Assembly (NCBI RefSeq): GCF_003003235.1
Contig: NZ_PVUE01000006.1
Coordinates: forward strand, 1 to 64,000
Source of the DNA: Antricoccus suffuscus
GTDB lineage: Bacteria > Actinomycetota > Actinomycetes > Mycobacteriales > Antricoccaceae
Direction: 5' to 3'
DNA: 64,000 bases
The notes beneath the pieces were generated by a model. The model was not told the DNA's origin. It ran no database searches and saw nothing but the letters and a program-made list of their open reading frames with translations. A program made the position numbers and the translations under genes. This document shows positions 30,210 to 42,301 of this stretch, piece by piece. Every line of letters starts with the position of its first letter. Positions within the stretch are counted from its first letter, which is position 1.

Positions 30210-31115
30210 GTGCCCGAATCCGAAGCCGTCCGATCTGTCGACCTCTCCGCCGAAAGCCCCGCGGAGAGCGTCGTTCCCTCCCTGTCCCCGTCCCGGGCGG
30301 CGGACTTCAAGACCTGCCCTCTGCTGTATCGCTTCCGCAGCATCGACCGGATCCCCGAGGCACCGAGCTCGGCCGCGACGAGGGGCACCGTCGTACACGG
30401 TGTCCTGGAAAGCCTGTTCGATCTGCCGCCGGCCGAACGTACGCCGGATGCCGCCGCCGCGATGGTCGCCCCGCAATGGCGCAAGCTTCTCGAACAAGAG
30501 CCTGAGCTCGCCGCGCTTTTTGCCGACGACACCAATCATGCACAACTCGACGAGTGGCTGAAGTCCGCCGAGTCCCTTGTCCGCGCCTATTTCCGGCTCG
30601 AGGACCCGGCACGGTTCGAGCCAGCCGGGCGGGAACAGTACGTCGAAACCACGCTCGATAGCGGGTTACGACTGCGCGGCTACATCGACCGGCTCGACGA
30701 GGCGCCCGACGGCCGGGTGCGGGTGGTCGACTACAAGAGTGGTGCCGCGCCGCGCGAGGCGTTCGAAGCCAAGGCACTGTTTCAGATGAAGTTCTACGCG
30801 CTGATCATCTGGAAGACGACCGGCACGGTCCCCGCGCAGCTCAAGCTGATGTACCTGTCCAATGTCGACGAGCTCACCTATTCGCCCGACGAGCGCGAGC
30901 TACAGGCACTCGAACGACAACTTGGTGCCCTGTGGGCCGCGATCGAAAAGTCGATCATCACAAAGGATTTCCGGCCGAGCCCGAGCCGGCTGTGCGACTG
31001 GTGCGACCATCAGTCACGATGCCCGGCATTTGGCGGTACGCCGCCGGAATTTCCGGAGCATCCGCTGGCAGCCACGGCGGTCGACCGGCGTACCGAAAAC
31101 GCCAACGCCGACTAG
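30210..31115 (+). CDS. RecB-family PD-(D/E)XK nuclease with a four-cysteine Fe-S type signature
   Basis: 301 aa from GTG 30210. The N-terminal SPSRAADFKTCPLLYRFR supplies the first cysteine. RGTVVHGVLESLF, RGYIDRLDEAPDGRVRVVDYKSG (catalytic Asp...Asp-x-Lys) and a QMKFYALIIW motif follow, then LCDWCDHQSRCPAF with three more cysteines. This C...CxxCx5C pattern is that of AddB-type nuclease domains holding a 4Fe-4S cluster. There is no helicase domain. The role is probably DNA repair. GTG 30210 is chosen for the TACGCT box; ATG 30189 lies within the promoter. It matches the position of Rv2119. Confidence 0.88.
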   Translation: MPESEAVRSVDLSAESPAESVVPSLSPSRAADFKTCPLLYRFRSIDRIPEAPSSAATRGTVVHGVLESLFDLPPAERTPDAAAAMVAPQWRKLLEQEPELAALFADDTNHAQLDEWLKSAESLVRAYFRLEDPARFEPAGREQYVETTLDSGLRLRGYIDRLDEAPDGRVRVVDYKSGAAPREAFEAKALFQMKFYALIIWKTTGTVPAQLKLMYLSNVDELTYSPDERELQALERQLGALWAAIEKSIITKDFRPSPSRLCDWCDHQSRCPAFGGTPPEFPEHPLAATAVDRRTENANAD

Positions 31116-31126
31116 CGCTGGCGTTT
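31097..31126. terminator. Bidirectional terminator hairpin between the RecB-like gene and metH
   Basis: AAACGCCA and TGGCGTTT form a perfect 8-bp stem, extended by CGC/GCG after one mismatch. It overlaps the stop of the plus-strand gene. On the minus strand the hairpin ends in TTTT, suiting termination of metH. Confidence 0.65.
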
Positions 31127-31141
31127 CGGATGACCGCTGTC

Positions 31142-34930
<3,789 letters not shown>

Positions 34931-35045
34931 CGGAATACCTCTTGTTCAATTCTCGTGGCGCGGACTGAACCGCTGGTACGGACATGAGTGACGCGTGCGC
35001 TGGTCTGCAAATCGCGCGGCCTGCGGCCCGGTCACGAACATGGGT

Positions 35046-35084
35046 GTACCCAACCTTCGTGCATTGGGTACTACAACCGTACCC
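35046..35084. promoter_or_regulatory. Alternative hairpins or operator (GTACCC / GGGTAC / GTACCC) between metH and the PAC2 gene
   Basis: GTACCCAA (35046-35053) pairs perfectly with TTGGGTAC (35064-35071, 10-nt loop). The GGGTAC of that right arm can instead pair with GTACCC at 35079-35084 (7-nt loop). The two structures exclude each other because they share one arm. The element is upstream of the PAC2 promoter and 116 bp or more upstream of metH, so it could act in the metH leader or as a DNA operator. Confidence 0.55.
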
Positions 35085-35149
35085 GGCTGCATGTCCGTCG
35101 CGACGCAGCCCGGTGTGTGAGGCGCGTGATTCGCGCGTGCGAATCGACG

Positions 35150-35155
35150 TACCCT
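35150..35155 (+). promoter_or_regulatory. -10 box TACCCT, leaderless promoter of the PAC2 gene
   Basis: TACCCT, 6 nt (GGCCTG), GTG at 35162. Confidence 0.6.
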
Positions 35156-35161
35156 GGCCTG

Positions 35162-36016
35162 GTGGACGATTACGACGACTTTCCCGAGCTCACCGAGCCG
35201 GTCATGATTGGCGCCTTCGCCGGCTGGAACGATGCAGGTGATGCCGCCAGCGCGGCGGTCGAGCATCTAGAGCTGATCTGGGATGCACGTCCACTCGCGG
35301 CGGTCGATCCCGAGGACTACTACGACTACCAGGTCAACCGTCCAATTATCGGCCTCACCGACGGTGTGAGCCGCAAGCTCGAATGGCCCAGCACCCAGTT
35401 CTCGGTATGCCGTCCGCCGGGTTCCGCGCGAGACGTCGTACTGATGCGTGGCCTGGAGCCCAATCTTCGGTGGCGCAGCTTCTGTGAAGAGATCCTCGAA
35501 CTGGTGCGCGAGCTCGGCGTCGAAACCGTAGTCACTCTTGGCGCGCTGCAGACCGACATCCCGCACAGCCGGCCGGTCATCGTGACCGGGTCGTCGTACG
35601 ACGCCGCCTCAGCGCAGCGGTTTGGGTTGGCACGTACCCGATACGAGGGTCCGACCGGGATCACCGGCGTCCTTCATGACGCGTGTATTCAGGCCGGCGT
35701 GATGGCGGTGCAGTTCTGGGCTGGTGTCCCGCACTATGTCGCTACCCCGCCCAACCCGCCGGCGACGCTCGCGCTGCTTCACCGGCTCGAAGACGTGCTT
35801 GACCTACCGATTCCGGTAGGCAGCCTGCCCGAGCAGTCGGACGCGTGGCTGGAAAACACGAATGCGATCACCAGCGATGACGCCGAGATCGCCGAGTATG
35901 TCCGCTCGCTCGAGGAAAACACCGACGATGACGCGGAAACCCCGAGCGCAGACATGATCGCGCAGGACTTCGAGCGCTATTTGCGTCGGCGCGGTCCCCG
36001 CACCGATGGCGGCTGA
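35162..36016 (+). CDS. PAC2 family protein
   Basis: 284 aa from GTG 35162. PAC2 fold: MIGAFAGWNDAGDAASAAVEHL, then WSS-like DYYDYQVNRPIIGL, LMRGLEPNLRWRSFCEEILELV, GALQTDIPHSRPVIVTG and a late VPHYVATPPNPPATLALLHRLEDVL. Eukaryotic PAC2 homologues are proteasome assembly chaperones; actinobacterial members are widespread, and a chaperone role here has not been shown to my knowledge. An upstream ATG-type start at 34988 would add 58 basic residues and is rejected in favour of the leaderless GTG. It converges with mshC, 7 bp apart. Confidence 0.85.
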   Translation: MDDYDDFPELTEPVMIGAFAGWNDAGDAASAAVEHLELIWDARPLAAVDPEDYYDYQVNRPIIGLTDGVSRKLEWPSTQFSVCRPPGSARDVVLMRGLEPNLRWRSFCEEILELVRELGVETVVTLGALQTDIPHSRPVIVTGSSYDAASAQRFGLARTRYEGPTGITGVLHDACIQAGVMAVQFWAGVPHYVATPPNPPATLALLHRLEDVLDLPIPVGSLPEQSDAWLENTNAITSDDAEIAEYVRSLEENTDDDAETPSADMIAQDFERYLRRRGPRTDGG

Positions 36017-36023
36017 GCGAGCC

Positions 36024-37247
36024 CTACAGCGCAATACCCAGAAGCGCATCGATAGCCGTCGATAGCTGAACGCCCGCTCCTTCGGCGGTGCCGCTTGTCG
36101 ATGCCCAGTCGTCGATGATGCGGAGCGCGGCAGGCGTGTCGAGGTCGTCGGCAAGTCGTTCACGGATCGCGGCGATCACCGGCGCGGCCTCGGGTGCGTT
36201 GTCGCGTGCGACTGCGGCCCGCCACGCACTCAAACGATCGAGCGCGGCGTGCAGCACCTCGTCGCTCCAGTCCCGGTCCTGTCGATAGTGTCCGGCCAGG
36301 AGCCCGACTCGGACGGCCATTGGATCGACGCCGTCGCGTCGTAACACCGACACGAGCACGAGGTTGCCCTTGCTCTTAGACATCTTCTCGCCGTCCAGGC
36401 CGATCATGGCCGCCTGGCTGTAGTGACCGGCGAATGGGGTGAGTCCGGTGAGTGTTTCGGCGTGTGCCGTGGACATCTCGTGGTGCGGGAACCGCAGGTC
36501 CGATCCCCCGCCTTGGATATCGATCGTGTCGCCCAGGCCGTCCAGCGCGATGGCCGCGCATTCGATGTGCCATCCCGGGCGTCCCTCGCCGACGACGGTG
36601 CTCCAGGACGGTTCCCCGTCGCGTATCCCCCGCCATAGCAGCGGATCCAGCGCGTGTCGCTTGCCCTCACGCTCCGGGTCGCCGCCGCGTTCGGCGAAGA
36701 ATCCGAGCATCGTCGCCTCGTCGTACTGGCTGACATAGCCGAACTTCGGCGCCGCGTCGGTGTCGTAGTAGACGTCATTGGTGCCGTCGGCGAGCCGATA
36801 CGCCGCACCCGACTCCAACAGTTTGTTGACCGCGTCCGCGACCAGGTCCATCGACTCGACCGCGCCGACGTATCGCTCCGGCGGAAGCACTCGCAGCGCG
36901 GTCATGTCCTCACGGAAGAGATCGGTCTCGCGGCGGGCCAGATCCTGCCAGTCCTCTCCGTTCGCCTCAGCACGCTCGAGCAGCGGATCGTCGATGTCGG
37001 TGACATTTTGCACGTAGTGCACCGTTTTGCCCGCGTCGCGCAGCTGGCGAATCGCCAGATCGAAGGCCAGATAGGTCGCCGCATGGCCGAGATGAGTCGC
37101 GTCGTACGGCGTTATTCCGCATACATAGATGCGATACTCGCCCCTATCGGCTAACGGTCGAACGGTGTCCGACGAACTGTCGTACAGCCGCAGAGCGGGC
37201 GGGTTGTCGGGTATAGGAGGTACGACGACGTCGGGCCACGAATGCAT
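36024..37247 (-). CDS. mshC: Cysteine:1-D-myo-inositol 2-amino-2-deoxy-glucopyranoside ligase MshC
   Basis: ATP-dependent ligase of mycothiol biosynthesis joining cysteine to GlcN-Ins, 407 aa. It is a cysteinyl-tRNA synthetase paralogue: zinc Cys in [17 protein letters not shown] with the HIGH-like HLGH, KMSKS loop EKMSKSKGN, and no tRNA-binding anticodon domain (CysRS is longer). The [13 protein letters not shown] opening is typical of MshC. The ATG has TACTGT 6 nt upstream and no ribosome site, so a leaderless mRNA is likely. It implies that the organism makes mycothiol. Confidence 0.95.
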   Translation of the reverse strand: MHSWPDVVVPPIPDNPPALRLYDSSSDTVRPLADRGEYRIYVCGITPYDATHLGHAATYLAFDLAIRQLRDAGKTVHYVQNVTDIDDPLLERAEANGEDWQDLARRETDLFREDMTALRVLPPERYVGAVESMDLVADAVNKLLESGAAYRLADGTNDVYYDTDAAPKFGYVSQYDEATMLGFFAERGGDPEREGKRHALDPLLWRGIRDGEPSWSTVVGEGRPGWHIECAAIALDGLGDTIDIQGGGSDLRFPHHEMSTAHAETLTGLTPFAGHYSQAAMIGLDGEKMSKSKGNLVLVSVLRRDGVDPMAVRVGLLAGHYRQDRDWSDEVLHAALDRLSAWRAAVARDNAPEAAPVIAAIRERLADDLDTPAALRIIDDWASTSGTAEGAGVQLSTAIDALLGIAL

Positions 37248-37253
37248 GATTTG

Positions 37254-37259
37254 ACAGTA
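37254..37259 (-). promoter_or_regulatory. -10 box TACTGT, leaderless mshC promoter
   Basis: Minus strand: TACTGT, 6 nt (CAAATC), ATG of mshC. Confidence 0.6.
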
Positions 37260-37305
37260 CCGCCCACACTCAAACCGGTGGTCGCCTACCTAGCGACGGT
37301 TCGTC

Positions 37306-38061
37306 CTAGAACGGCGGGTACGGATAGGCAGGCCAATCGGCAGACGGCGTCGGGTGACGACCCGTGTGCAGCATGTCATCCACGCGGCGGACTGTCTGCC
37401 TCACCTCATCGGTGGTCAAGTGCTCGCGCAGCACACGGCCAAGTTCGCCATCCAAACCGCAACGGACCTTCCCCAGGATGTCGATCGCCTCGTCGGTCAG
37501 CCGATCCCCGGCCCACATCCAAAGGATCGTGCGTAGCTTGTCGTCGACGTTGAAGGTGACGCCGTGGTCCACGCCGTACACGTGACGGTCGGCCAACGCG
37601 TCGCTCGCGTCGGGTTCTGCGGGCATCGGGATCAGGTGGCCGCCCTTGCGGTCGGAGTTGTTGACGATCGCGTCGTAGACGGCGAGCCTGCGCAACGCCG
37701 GCGACTCGGAGCGGACATACTCCACGAGGTCGACATCCTCGTCGCCGTCCACCCACAACTGCACCATGCCCGGACCGAATTCGCCCTCGCGCAGGATCGT
37801 CGGCGGCACGAGATCCCACCCGGTGAAGGCGCACACCTTGTACGCCGCGACCTCGCGGTCGGCGAGCGTGCCGTCCGGGAAGTCCCATAGCGGCCGCTCG
37901 CCTCGAACGGGTTTGTATACGCAGTGGGCTTTTTGATCACCCAGAACGACTTCGCACAGCAGCGTGGCGTTGCTGGCTTCGACGATGCGCCCCAGGATCG
38001 TCAGTGATCCCTCGCGCAGCAGCTCCAGAGAGCTCGGCACATCTATGTGCGAGACGCTCAC
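37306..38061 (-). CDS. SCO1664 family protein (kinase-like fold)
   Basis: 251 aa, actinobacterial family of unknown function with distant PI3/PI4-kinase resemblance. Segments such as CVYKPVRGERPLWDFPDGTLADREVAAYKV, VYDAIVNNSDRKGGHLIPM (catalytic-loop-like NNSDRKxGH) and YGVDHGVTFNVDDKLRTILW (DHG/metal-like) follow kinase order. GTG 38061 overlaps the DUF3090 stop by 4 bp (GTGA). The run phosphomutase-like, DUF3090, SCO1664 is conserved in actinobacteria, which suggests a shared pathway. Confidence 0.82.
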   Translation of the reverse strand: MSVSHIDVPSSLELLREGSLTILGRIVEASNATLLCEVVLGDQKAHCVYKPVRGERPLWDFPDGTLADREVAAYKVCAFTGWDLVPPTILREGEFGPGMVQLWVDGDEDVDLVEYVRSESPALRRLAVYDAIVNNSDRKGGHLIPMPAEPDASDALADRHVYGVDHGVTFNVDDKLRTILWMWAGDRLTDEAIDILGKVRCGLDGELGRVLREHLTTDEVRQTVRRVDDMLHTGRHPTPSADWPAYPYPPF

Positions 38062-38615
38062 GCCAGCGTGGCCCGGTGGTAGCCATTTTGACGCGGACAG
38101 ATATGGCCGTCACGGCTCAGCGGTTGCGAGCAGAGCGGGCACGGTGGCCTGCCGGACTCCACCAGCGCGGCCGCGCGGCTGGCGAATGCCTTGGCCTGCA
38201 CGGCTTCCAACTTGACCCGGATCGCGTCGGGCGCATCGTCCTCATCGGAGAAGATGCCGGACTCCTCTACCTCACCCGAACTGCCTGAAACCGCCTCGAT
38301 CACGAGCACATTGTCCGTGTCGTCCCATGCGAGACCTAGTGCGGCGACCCGGAACTCTTCGAGCAGCGGCATCTCCAGCGGGCCGAGATCACCGGCGGGA
38401 GCCTCGATCGGCGGAACCTCTCCGCGCCGGGTCACCTCGTCGATGACGTCGTCAACACGTTCGGCGAGAATCCGCACTTGTTCCTTCTCCAACGCCACGG
38501 ACACCGTGTGCCCGCCGTCGGAGGCCTGCAAGTAAAAAACCCGGTCGCCGGGTTCGCCGACGGTCCCCGCCACGAACCGTTGCGGGCGGTCGAAAATGTG
38601 TAGTTTGCGAGACAT
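38058..38615 (-). CDS. DUF3090 family protein with C-terminal zinc-ribbon-like motif
   Basis: 185 aa. The family opening HIFDRPQRFVAGTVGEPGDRVFYLQAS is present, a middle DEFRVAALGLAWDDT-like strand region follows, and the C-terminus has CPLCSQPLSRDGHICPRQNGY, a CxxC...H-x-C pattern resembling a zinc ribbon. The function is unknown. It starts 5 bp after the stop of the phosphomutase-like gene and overlaps the next gene. Confidence 0.85.
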   Translation of the reverse strand: MSRKLHIFDRPQRFVAGTVGEPGDRVFYLQASDGGHTVSVALEKEQVRILAERVDDVIDEVTRRGEVPPIEAPAGDLGPLEMPLLEEFRVAALGLAWDDTDNVLVIEAVSGSSGEVEESGIFSDEDDAPDAIRVKLEAVQAKAFASRAAALVESGRPPCPLCSQPLSRDGHICPRQNGYHRATLA

Positions 38616-38619
38616 TGTG

Positions 38620-39330
38620 TTATCGACTTCCCTTGCCCCGTCCGGCCCCTCCGCCTACAACGGCGTCCGAGCTCGGTTTCTTCCGCCGGCCGCTCTTGGG
38701 CGGCGGTGGCACGAAACGTTCCATGGGGCTACCTGTTGAATTCAGTTGCATGACGAACGGCCGTAACGGCGTGTAGCGGATCACCGTGATCGACGCGGGG
38801 TCGACGTTGATCCGCTGGAACTGATCGAGATGTAGTCCCAGCGCATCAGCGATGATCGCCTTGATGACGTCGCCGTGGCTACATGCCAACCAGACACCAT
38901 TGTCCCCTACCTTGGCGTTCCAGTGCCGCACGGCCGCGACGGCGCGTTGTGACATCCCCAGCATCGACTCGCCGCCACGCCCCGGGAACTGCACGGCGGA
39001 CGGATGCGCTTGCACGACCTGCCACAGGGGGTCTTTGGCAAGGGTGCCGATTGACTTGCCGGTCCAGGACCCGTAACCACACTCGATGAGGTCGTCGTCG
39101 GTGCGCACCTTGCGGCGACGGCCGGCAGCGACGTATCCGATTGTCTCCTGGCAACGTTCGAGCGGGCTGGAGACCATCGCATCGAAGGTGACGTTGGCGA
39201 GCGACTCGGCGGCGCTGGCAGCCTGCTTATGGCCGGTCTCGTTGAGGTGTACGCCGGGGGTACGGCCGGCTAGCACGCCGCCCGAGTTAGCGCTGGACTG
39301 TCCGTGGCGCAGCAGGAATAGCGTCGTCAT
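38620..39330 (-). CDS. Histidine phosphatase superfamily protein (MSMEG_4193-type putative phosphomutase)
   Basis: 236 aa from ATG 39330, which follows the uppP stop by 2 bp. The phosphatase signature LFLLRHGQSSANSGG with the catalytic His is at the N-terminus; SSPLERCQET, the Glu region DLIECGYGSWTGKS and CSHGDVIKAI with the second His follow. The tail is basic and Pro-rich. The substrate is unknown. A longer frame to 39447 lies inside uppP and is rejected. Confidence 0.87.
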   Translation of the reverse strand: MTTLFLLRHGQSSANSGGVLAGRTPGVHLNETGHKQAASAAESLANVTFDAMVSSPLERCQETIGYVAAGRRRKVRTDDDLIECGYGSWTGKSIGTLAKDPLWQVVQAHPSAVQFPGRGGESMLGMSQRAVAAVRHWNAKVGDNGVWLACSHGDVIKAIIADALGLHLDQFQRINVDPASITVIRYTPLRPFVMQLNSTGSPMERFVPPPPKSGRRKKPSSDAVVGGGAGRGKGSR

Positions 39331-39332
39331 CG

Positions 39333-40163
39333 TTAGGTCGCCGCCAATACGCCGGTCGACAGCAAGATAATGACCACGATCCCAAGAAGGATGCGGTAGA
39401 GCACGAATCCGGTGAATTTGTTGGACTGGACAAACTTCAGTAGCCACGCGATCGACGCGTATGCCACGACGAACGAGACAACGGTGCCCACCAGCGTCGG
39501 GCCGACACCCACACCACCCGGCTTAATCGCGTCGGGCAGCGTGAACAGGCCTGCCCCAATAAGGGCCGGCAACCCGAGCAAGAACGAGATTCGGGTCGCG
39601 GTCACCCGATCCAGTCCGATGATCAAACCGGTGCTGATCGTGGCACCGGAACGGGACACGCCCGGGATCAGCGCGAGACACTGGGCGAGACCCAAGACGA
39701 TGCCGTCTCGGTAGGTCATGTCCTCCTCGACCCGGCGTTGACGACCGACGGCGTCGCCGAACAGCAACGCGAACGACCACACGATAAGCGCGATAGCGAC
39801 GACCCAGAGACTGCGCAGCGGCCCCTCAATCACGTGCCGTAGCGCAAATCCGACAATGCCGATCGGCACTGAACCAAAGATCACAATCCATGCGAACTTA
39901 TAGTCCGGGCTGTCTCGGTGGGCCGAGTTGAACACCCCTTTGAACCACGCCGTCACCAGGCGGACTAAGTCCTTCCAGAAGTAGATGACAACCGCGATGA
40001 TGGCGCCGATCTGAATCACCGCGGTAAACGCAGTCACCGACGGATCGTCAATCTTCAGACCCATGATCTTCGAGGCGATCGTGAGGTGGCCGGTGCTTGA
40101 TACGGGGAGAAACTCAGTGAGACCTTCGACAATTCCAAGGATGATTGCCTGGAGCAAATTCAC
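39333..40163 (-). CDS. uppP: Undecaprenyl-diphosphatase UppP (BacA)
   Basis: Membrane enzyme that dephosphorylates undecaprenyl pyrophosphate to recycle the lipid carrier for peptidoglycan, 276 aa. It has EGLTEFLPVSSTGHLTI (residue ~14) and PGVSRSGATIS (~170), the two active-site motifs, and about eight hydrophobic segments. Its GTG start overlaps the preceding oxidoreductase stop by one base (TAGTG). Confidence 0.95.
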   Translation of the reverse strand: MNLLQAIILGIVEGLTEFLPVSSTGHLTIASKIMGLKIDDPSVTAFTAVIQIGAIIAVVIYFWKDLVRLVTAWFKGVFNSAHRDSPDYKFAWIVIFGSVPIGIVGFALRHVIEGPLRSLWVVAIALIVWSFALLFGDAVGRQRRVEEDMTYRDGIVLGLAQCLALIPGVSRSGATISTGLIIGLDRVTATRISFLLGLPALIGAGLFTLPDAIKPGGVGVGPTLVGTVVSFVVAYASIAWLLKFVQSNKFTGFVLYRILLGIVVIILLSTGVLAAT

Positions 40164-41212
40164 TAAAGGATTCCTGCCTTACGACCTGCTTCAGCCAGTA
40201 GACGCACTTGTTCGATCTCACTTCCATTTGAGCCATCGCCGTAAACCGAGCAGTTCACCGTCGTGATGCCCTGCTCGGCAAGAATGCTCAACCGCTCTGC
40301 TACCCGGTCCACAGGACCGATGAGCCCGGTCCGGTCAACCAACTCGGTGGGCACCGCGGCTGCTGCCTCATCATACTTGCGACCCAGGTAGAGGTCTTGG
40401 ATTCGCTCAGCGTCATCTTGGTAGCCGAGCCGCACTGCGTTGCGGTTGTAGAAGTTGGTCTTGCGGCTGCCCATGCCGCCGATGTAGAGGGCGTGATGGG
40501 GGCGGATCCGATCGGCTAACGACTCGATGTCGGCGCCGATGGCCGTGCTGCAGCTGATCGCGTAGTCAAACCCGTCAAGACTCTTACCCGCCTTCTCGCG
40601 GCCCGCCTTGATGTGGTCTAGTGAGTCACCCATGTCGTCATAGGCTGCGGAGACCCCGAGCCAGCCGTCGGCCACCTCGCCGGTCAGTTCCAGGTTTTTC
40701 GGGCCAACCGAGGCGAGATAGATGGGGATCTGCGCACGCACCGGATGCACCGTGAGCTTGAGCGCCTTCCCCTCCCCGTCCGGCAGCGGCAGCTGGAAGT
40801 GCTTGCCGTCGTACATCAGGCGCTCTCTCGTCCAGGCCCGCTTGACGATGTCGACGTACTCGCGGGTCCGGCCTAACGGATGCGCGTAACGGACACCGTG
40901 CCAGCCCTCTGACACCTGCGGTCCGGACAGGCCGAGTCCGAGCCGGAACCGACCGCCGGAGAGGCTGTCGATCGTCGCGGCTGTCATCGCCGTCATCGCC
41001 GGAGTACGGGCTGGGATCTGCATCACCGCCGAACCCACATCGATGCGGTTGGTTTTGGCCGCGACGTAGGCCAGCACGGAGACCGCGTCCGAGCCGTACG
41101 CCTCCGCTACCCAGGCAACGTTGTAGCCCAGCTGGTCGGCCTCAACGGCGAGATCCACATTGGATGCGTCGTTGCCCTTTCCCCAATATCCGAGATTGAT
41201 CCCAAGCTTCAT
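40163..41212 (-). CDS. LLM-class F420-dependent oxidoreductase
   Basis: Luciferase-like TIM-barrel flavin/F420 oxidoreductase, 349 aa. MKLGINLGYWG opening, WVAEAYGSDA, VGSAVMQIPARTPAMTAMTAATIDSLSGGRFRLGLGLSGPQ (split here as several adjacent motifs: IPARTPAMTA, LSGGRFRLGLG) and PIYLASVGPKNLEL. F420 rather than FMN use is inferred from similarity. ATG 41212 has GGAGG 4 nt upstream, so the frame extension to 41245 is dropped. It heads the operon with uppP. Confidence 0.88.
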   Translation of the reverse strand: MKLGINLGYWGKGNDASNVDLAVEADQLGYNVAWVAEAYGSDAVSVLAYVAAKTNRIDVGSAVMQIPARTPAMTAMTAATIDSLSGGRFRLGLGLSGPQVSEGWHGVRYAHPLGRTREYVDIVKRAWTRERLMYDGKHFQLPLPDGEGKALKLTVHPVRAQIPIYLASVGPKNLELTGEVADGWLGVSAAYDDMGDSLDHIKAGREKAGKSLDGFDYAISCSTAIGADIESLADRIRPHHALYIGGMGSRKTNFYNRNAVRLGYQDDAERIQDLYLGRKYDEAAAAVPTELVDRTGLIGPVDRVAERLSILAEQGITTVNCSVYGDGSNGSEIEQVRLLAEAGRKAGIL

Positions 41213-41320
41213 TTTTCCTCCGACAGGGTGGGAACGCGGCCGCATTACAACGTTGGCGGCGTCGTCAGGACATGGCGTGCCTGAACTCTACGCGGTGGCC
41301 ACACGGGTAGGTTTGAGCGC

Positions 41321-42295
41321 GTGGAACAGCGCGTAGCAGGCAGAAGCGGATTGGTCGTCTCACGGCTCGGTCTCGGCACCATGACGTGGGGCCGAGACAC
41401 CGACCGCGATGAGGCGACCGCTCAACTGATGGCGTACGTCGAGGCCGGGGGCAATTTCCTCGACACGGCCGATGTCTACGTCGATGGCGAAAGCGAGAAG
41501 GTCGTCGGGCGATTGCTGCGCACCGTCGTACGCCGAGACCAGATGGTGGTGGCGACGAAGGCGGTCGGCCGTACAGGACCCGGCCCAATGGGTCGCGGTG
41601 CCTCCCGGGGACACTTGCTCAGCGCGCTGGATGCATCACTGAAACGGCTCGGCACGGACTACGTCGATCTGTGGCAGTTGCATGCGTGGGATCCCCTCGT
41701 GCCGCTGGAGGAGACCCTTGCCGCGCTCGACACCGCGGTCTGCACGGGACGCGCCCGGTACGTCGGTGTCTCGAACTACAGCGGATGGCAGTTGGCGCGG
41801 ACCGGCACACTGCAGTCGGTCACGCACCCTGCCGCCCCGATCGTCGCGGCGCAGATGGAGTACTCGCTGCTCGAGCGGGGCGTCGAACGTGAGGTGGTCG
41901 GCGCGGCACGTGCTCTCGGCGTCGGGATCATCGCCTGGTCCCCGCTCGGGCGCGGCGTACTGACTGGGAAATATCGGCACGGCACGCCATCAGACTCGCG
42001 CGGCGCCTCGCCGCACTTGGGCGAGTTCGTCAAGCGGTATCTGAGTGCGGACTCTTCGCGGATCGTCGAAGCGGTTGCCACCGCCGCAGACGGGCTCGGC
42101 GTCTCGCCGCTCGCCGTCGCACTGGCATGGGTACGGGATCGGCCTGGAGTGACTGCCGCGATCCTCGGCGCCAGAACCGCGGGCCAGCTGCAGGCGTCGT
42201 TGGACATTGACGATCTCGAGCTGCCTTCGGAAATTCAAGGTGTTCTCGACGAAATCTCGGCGCCCTCGCTCGGTTATCCCGAGCGTCGCCGCTAG
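41321..42295 (+). CDS. Aldo/keto reductase
   Basis: NAD(P)H-dependent (beta/alpha)8 reductase, 324 aa. LDTADVYVDGESE (Asp and Tyr of the tetrad), VVATKAVG (Lys), YVDLWQLHAWDPLVPLEET (His) and the cofactor-binding IIAWSPLGRGVLTGKYR and AILGART. Substrate unknown. A TAGGTT box lies 7 nt before the GTG, close to leaderless spacing. A RecD-like helicase gene follows after 6 bp. Confidence 0.9.
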   Translation: MEQRVAGRSGLVVSRLGLGTMTWGRDTDRDEATAQLMAYVEAGGNFLDTADVYVDGESEKVVGRLLRTVVRRDQMVVATKAVGRTGPGPMGRGASRGHLLSALDASLKRLGTDYVDLWQLHAWDPLVPLEETLAALDTAVCTGRARYVGVSNYSGWQLARTGTLQSVTHPAAPIVAAQMEYSLLERGVEREVVGAARALGVGIIAWSPLGRGVLTGKYRHGTPSDSRGASPHLGEFVKRYLSADSSRIVEAVATAADGLGVSPLAVALAWVRDRPGVTAAILGARTAGQLQASLDIDDLELPSEIQGVLDEISAPSLGYPERRR

Positions 42296-42301
42296 TCGTT
42301 C

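Noticed and set aside
34931-35161. Cobalamin or SAM riboswitch upstream of metH
   Set aside because: I looked for a B12-box-like GCCACTG and for SAM-riboswitch cores and did not find them; only the alternative hairpins are present.
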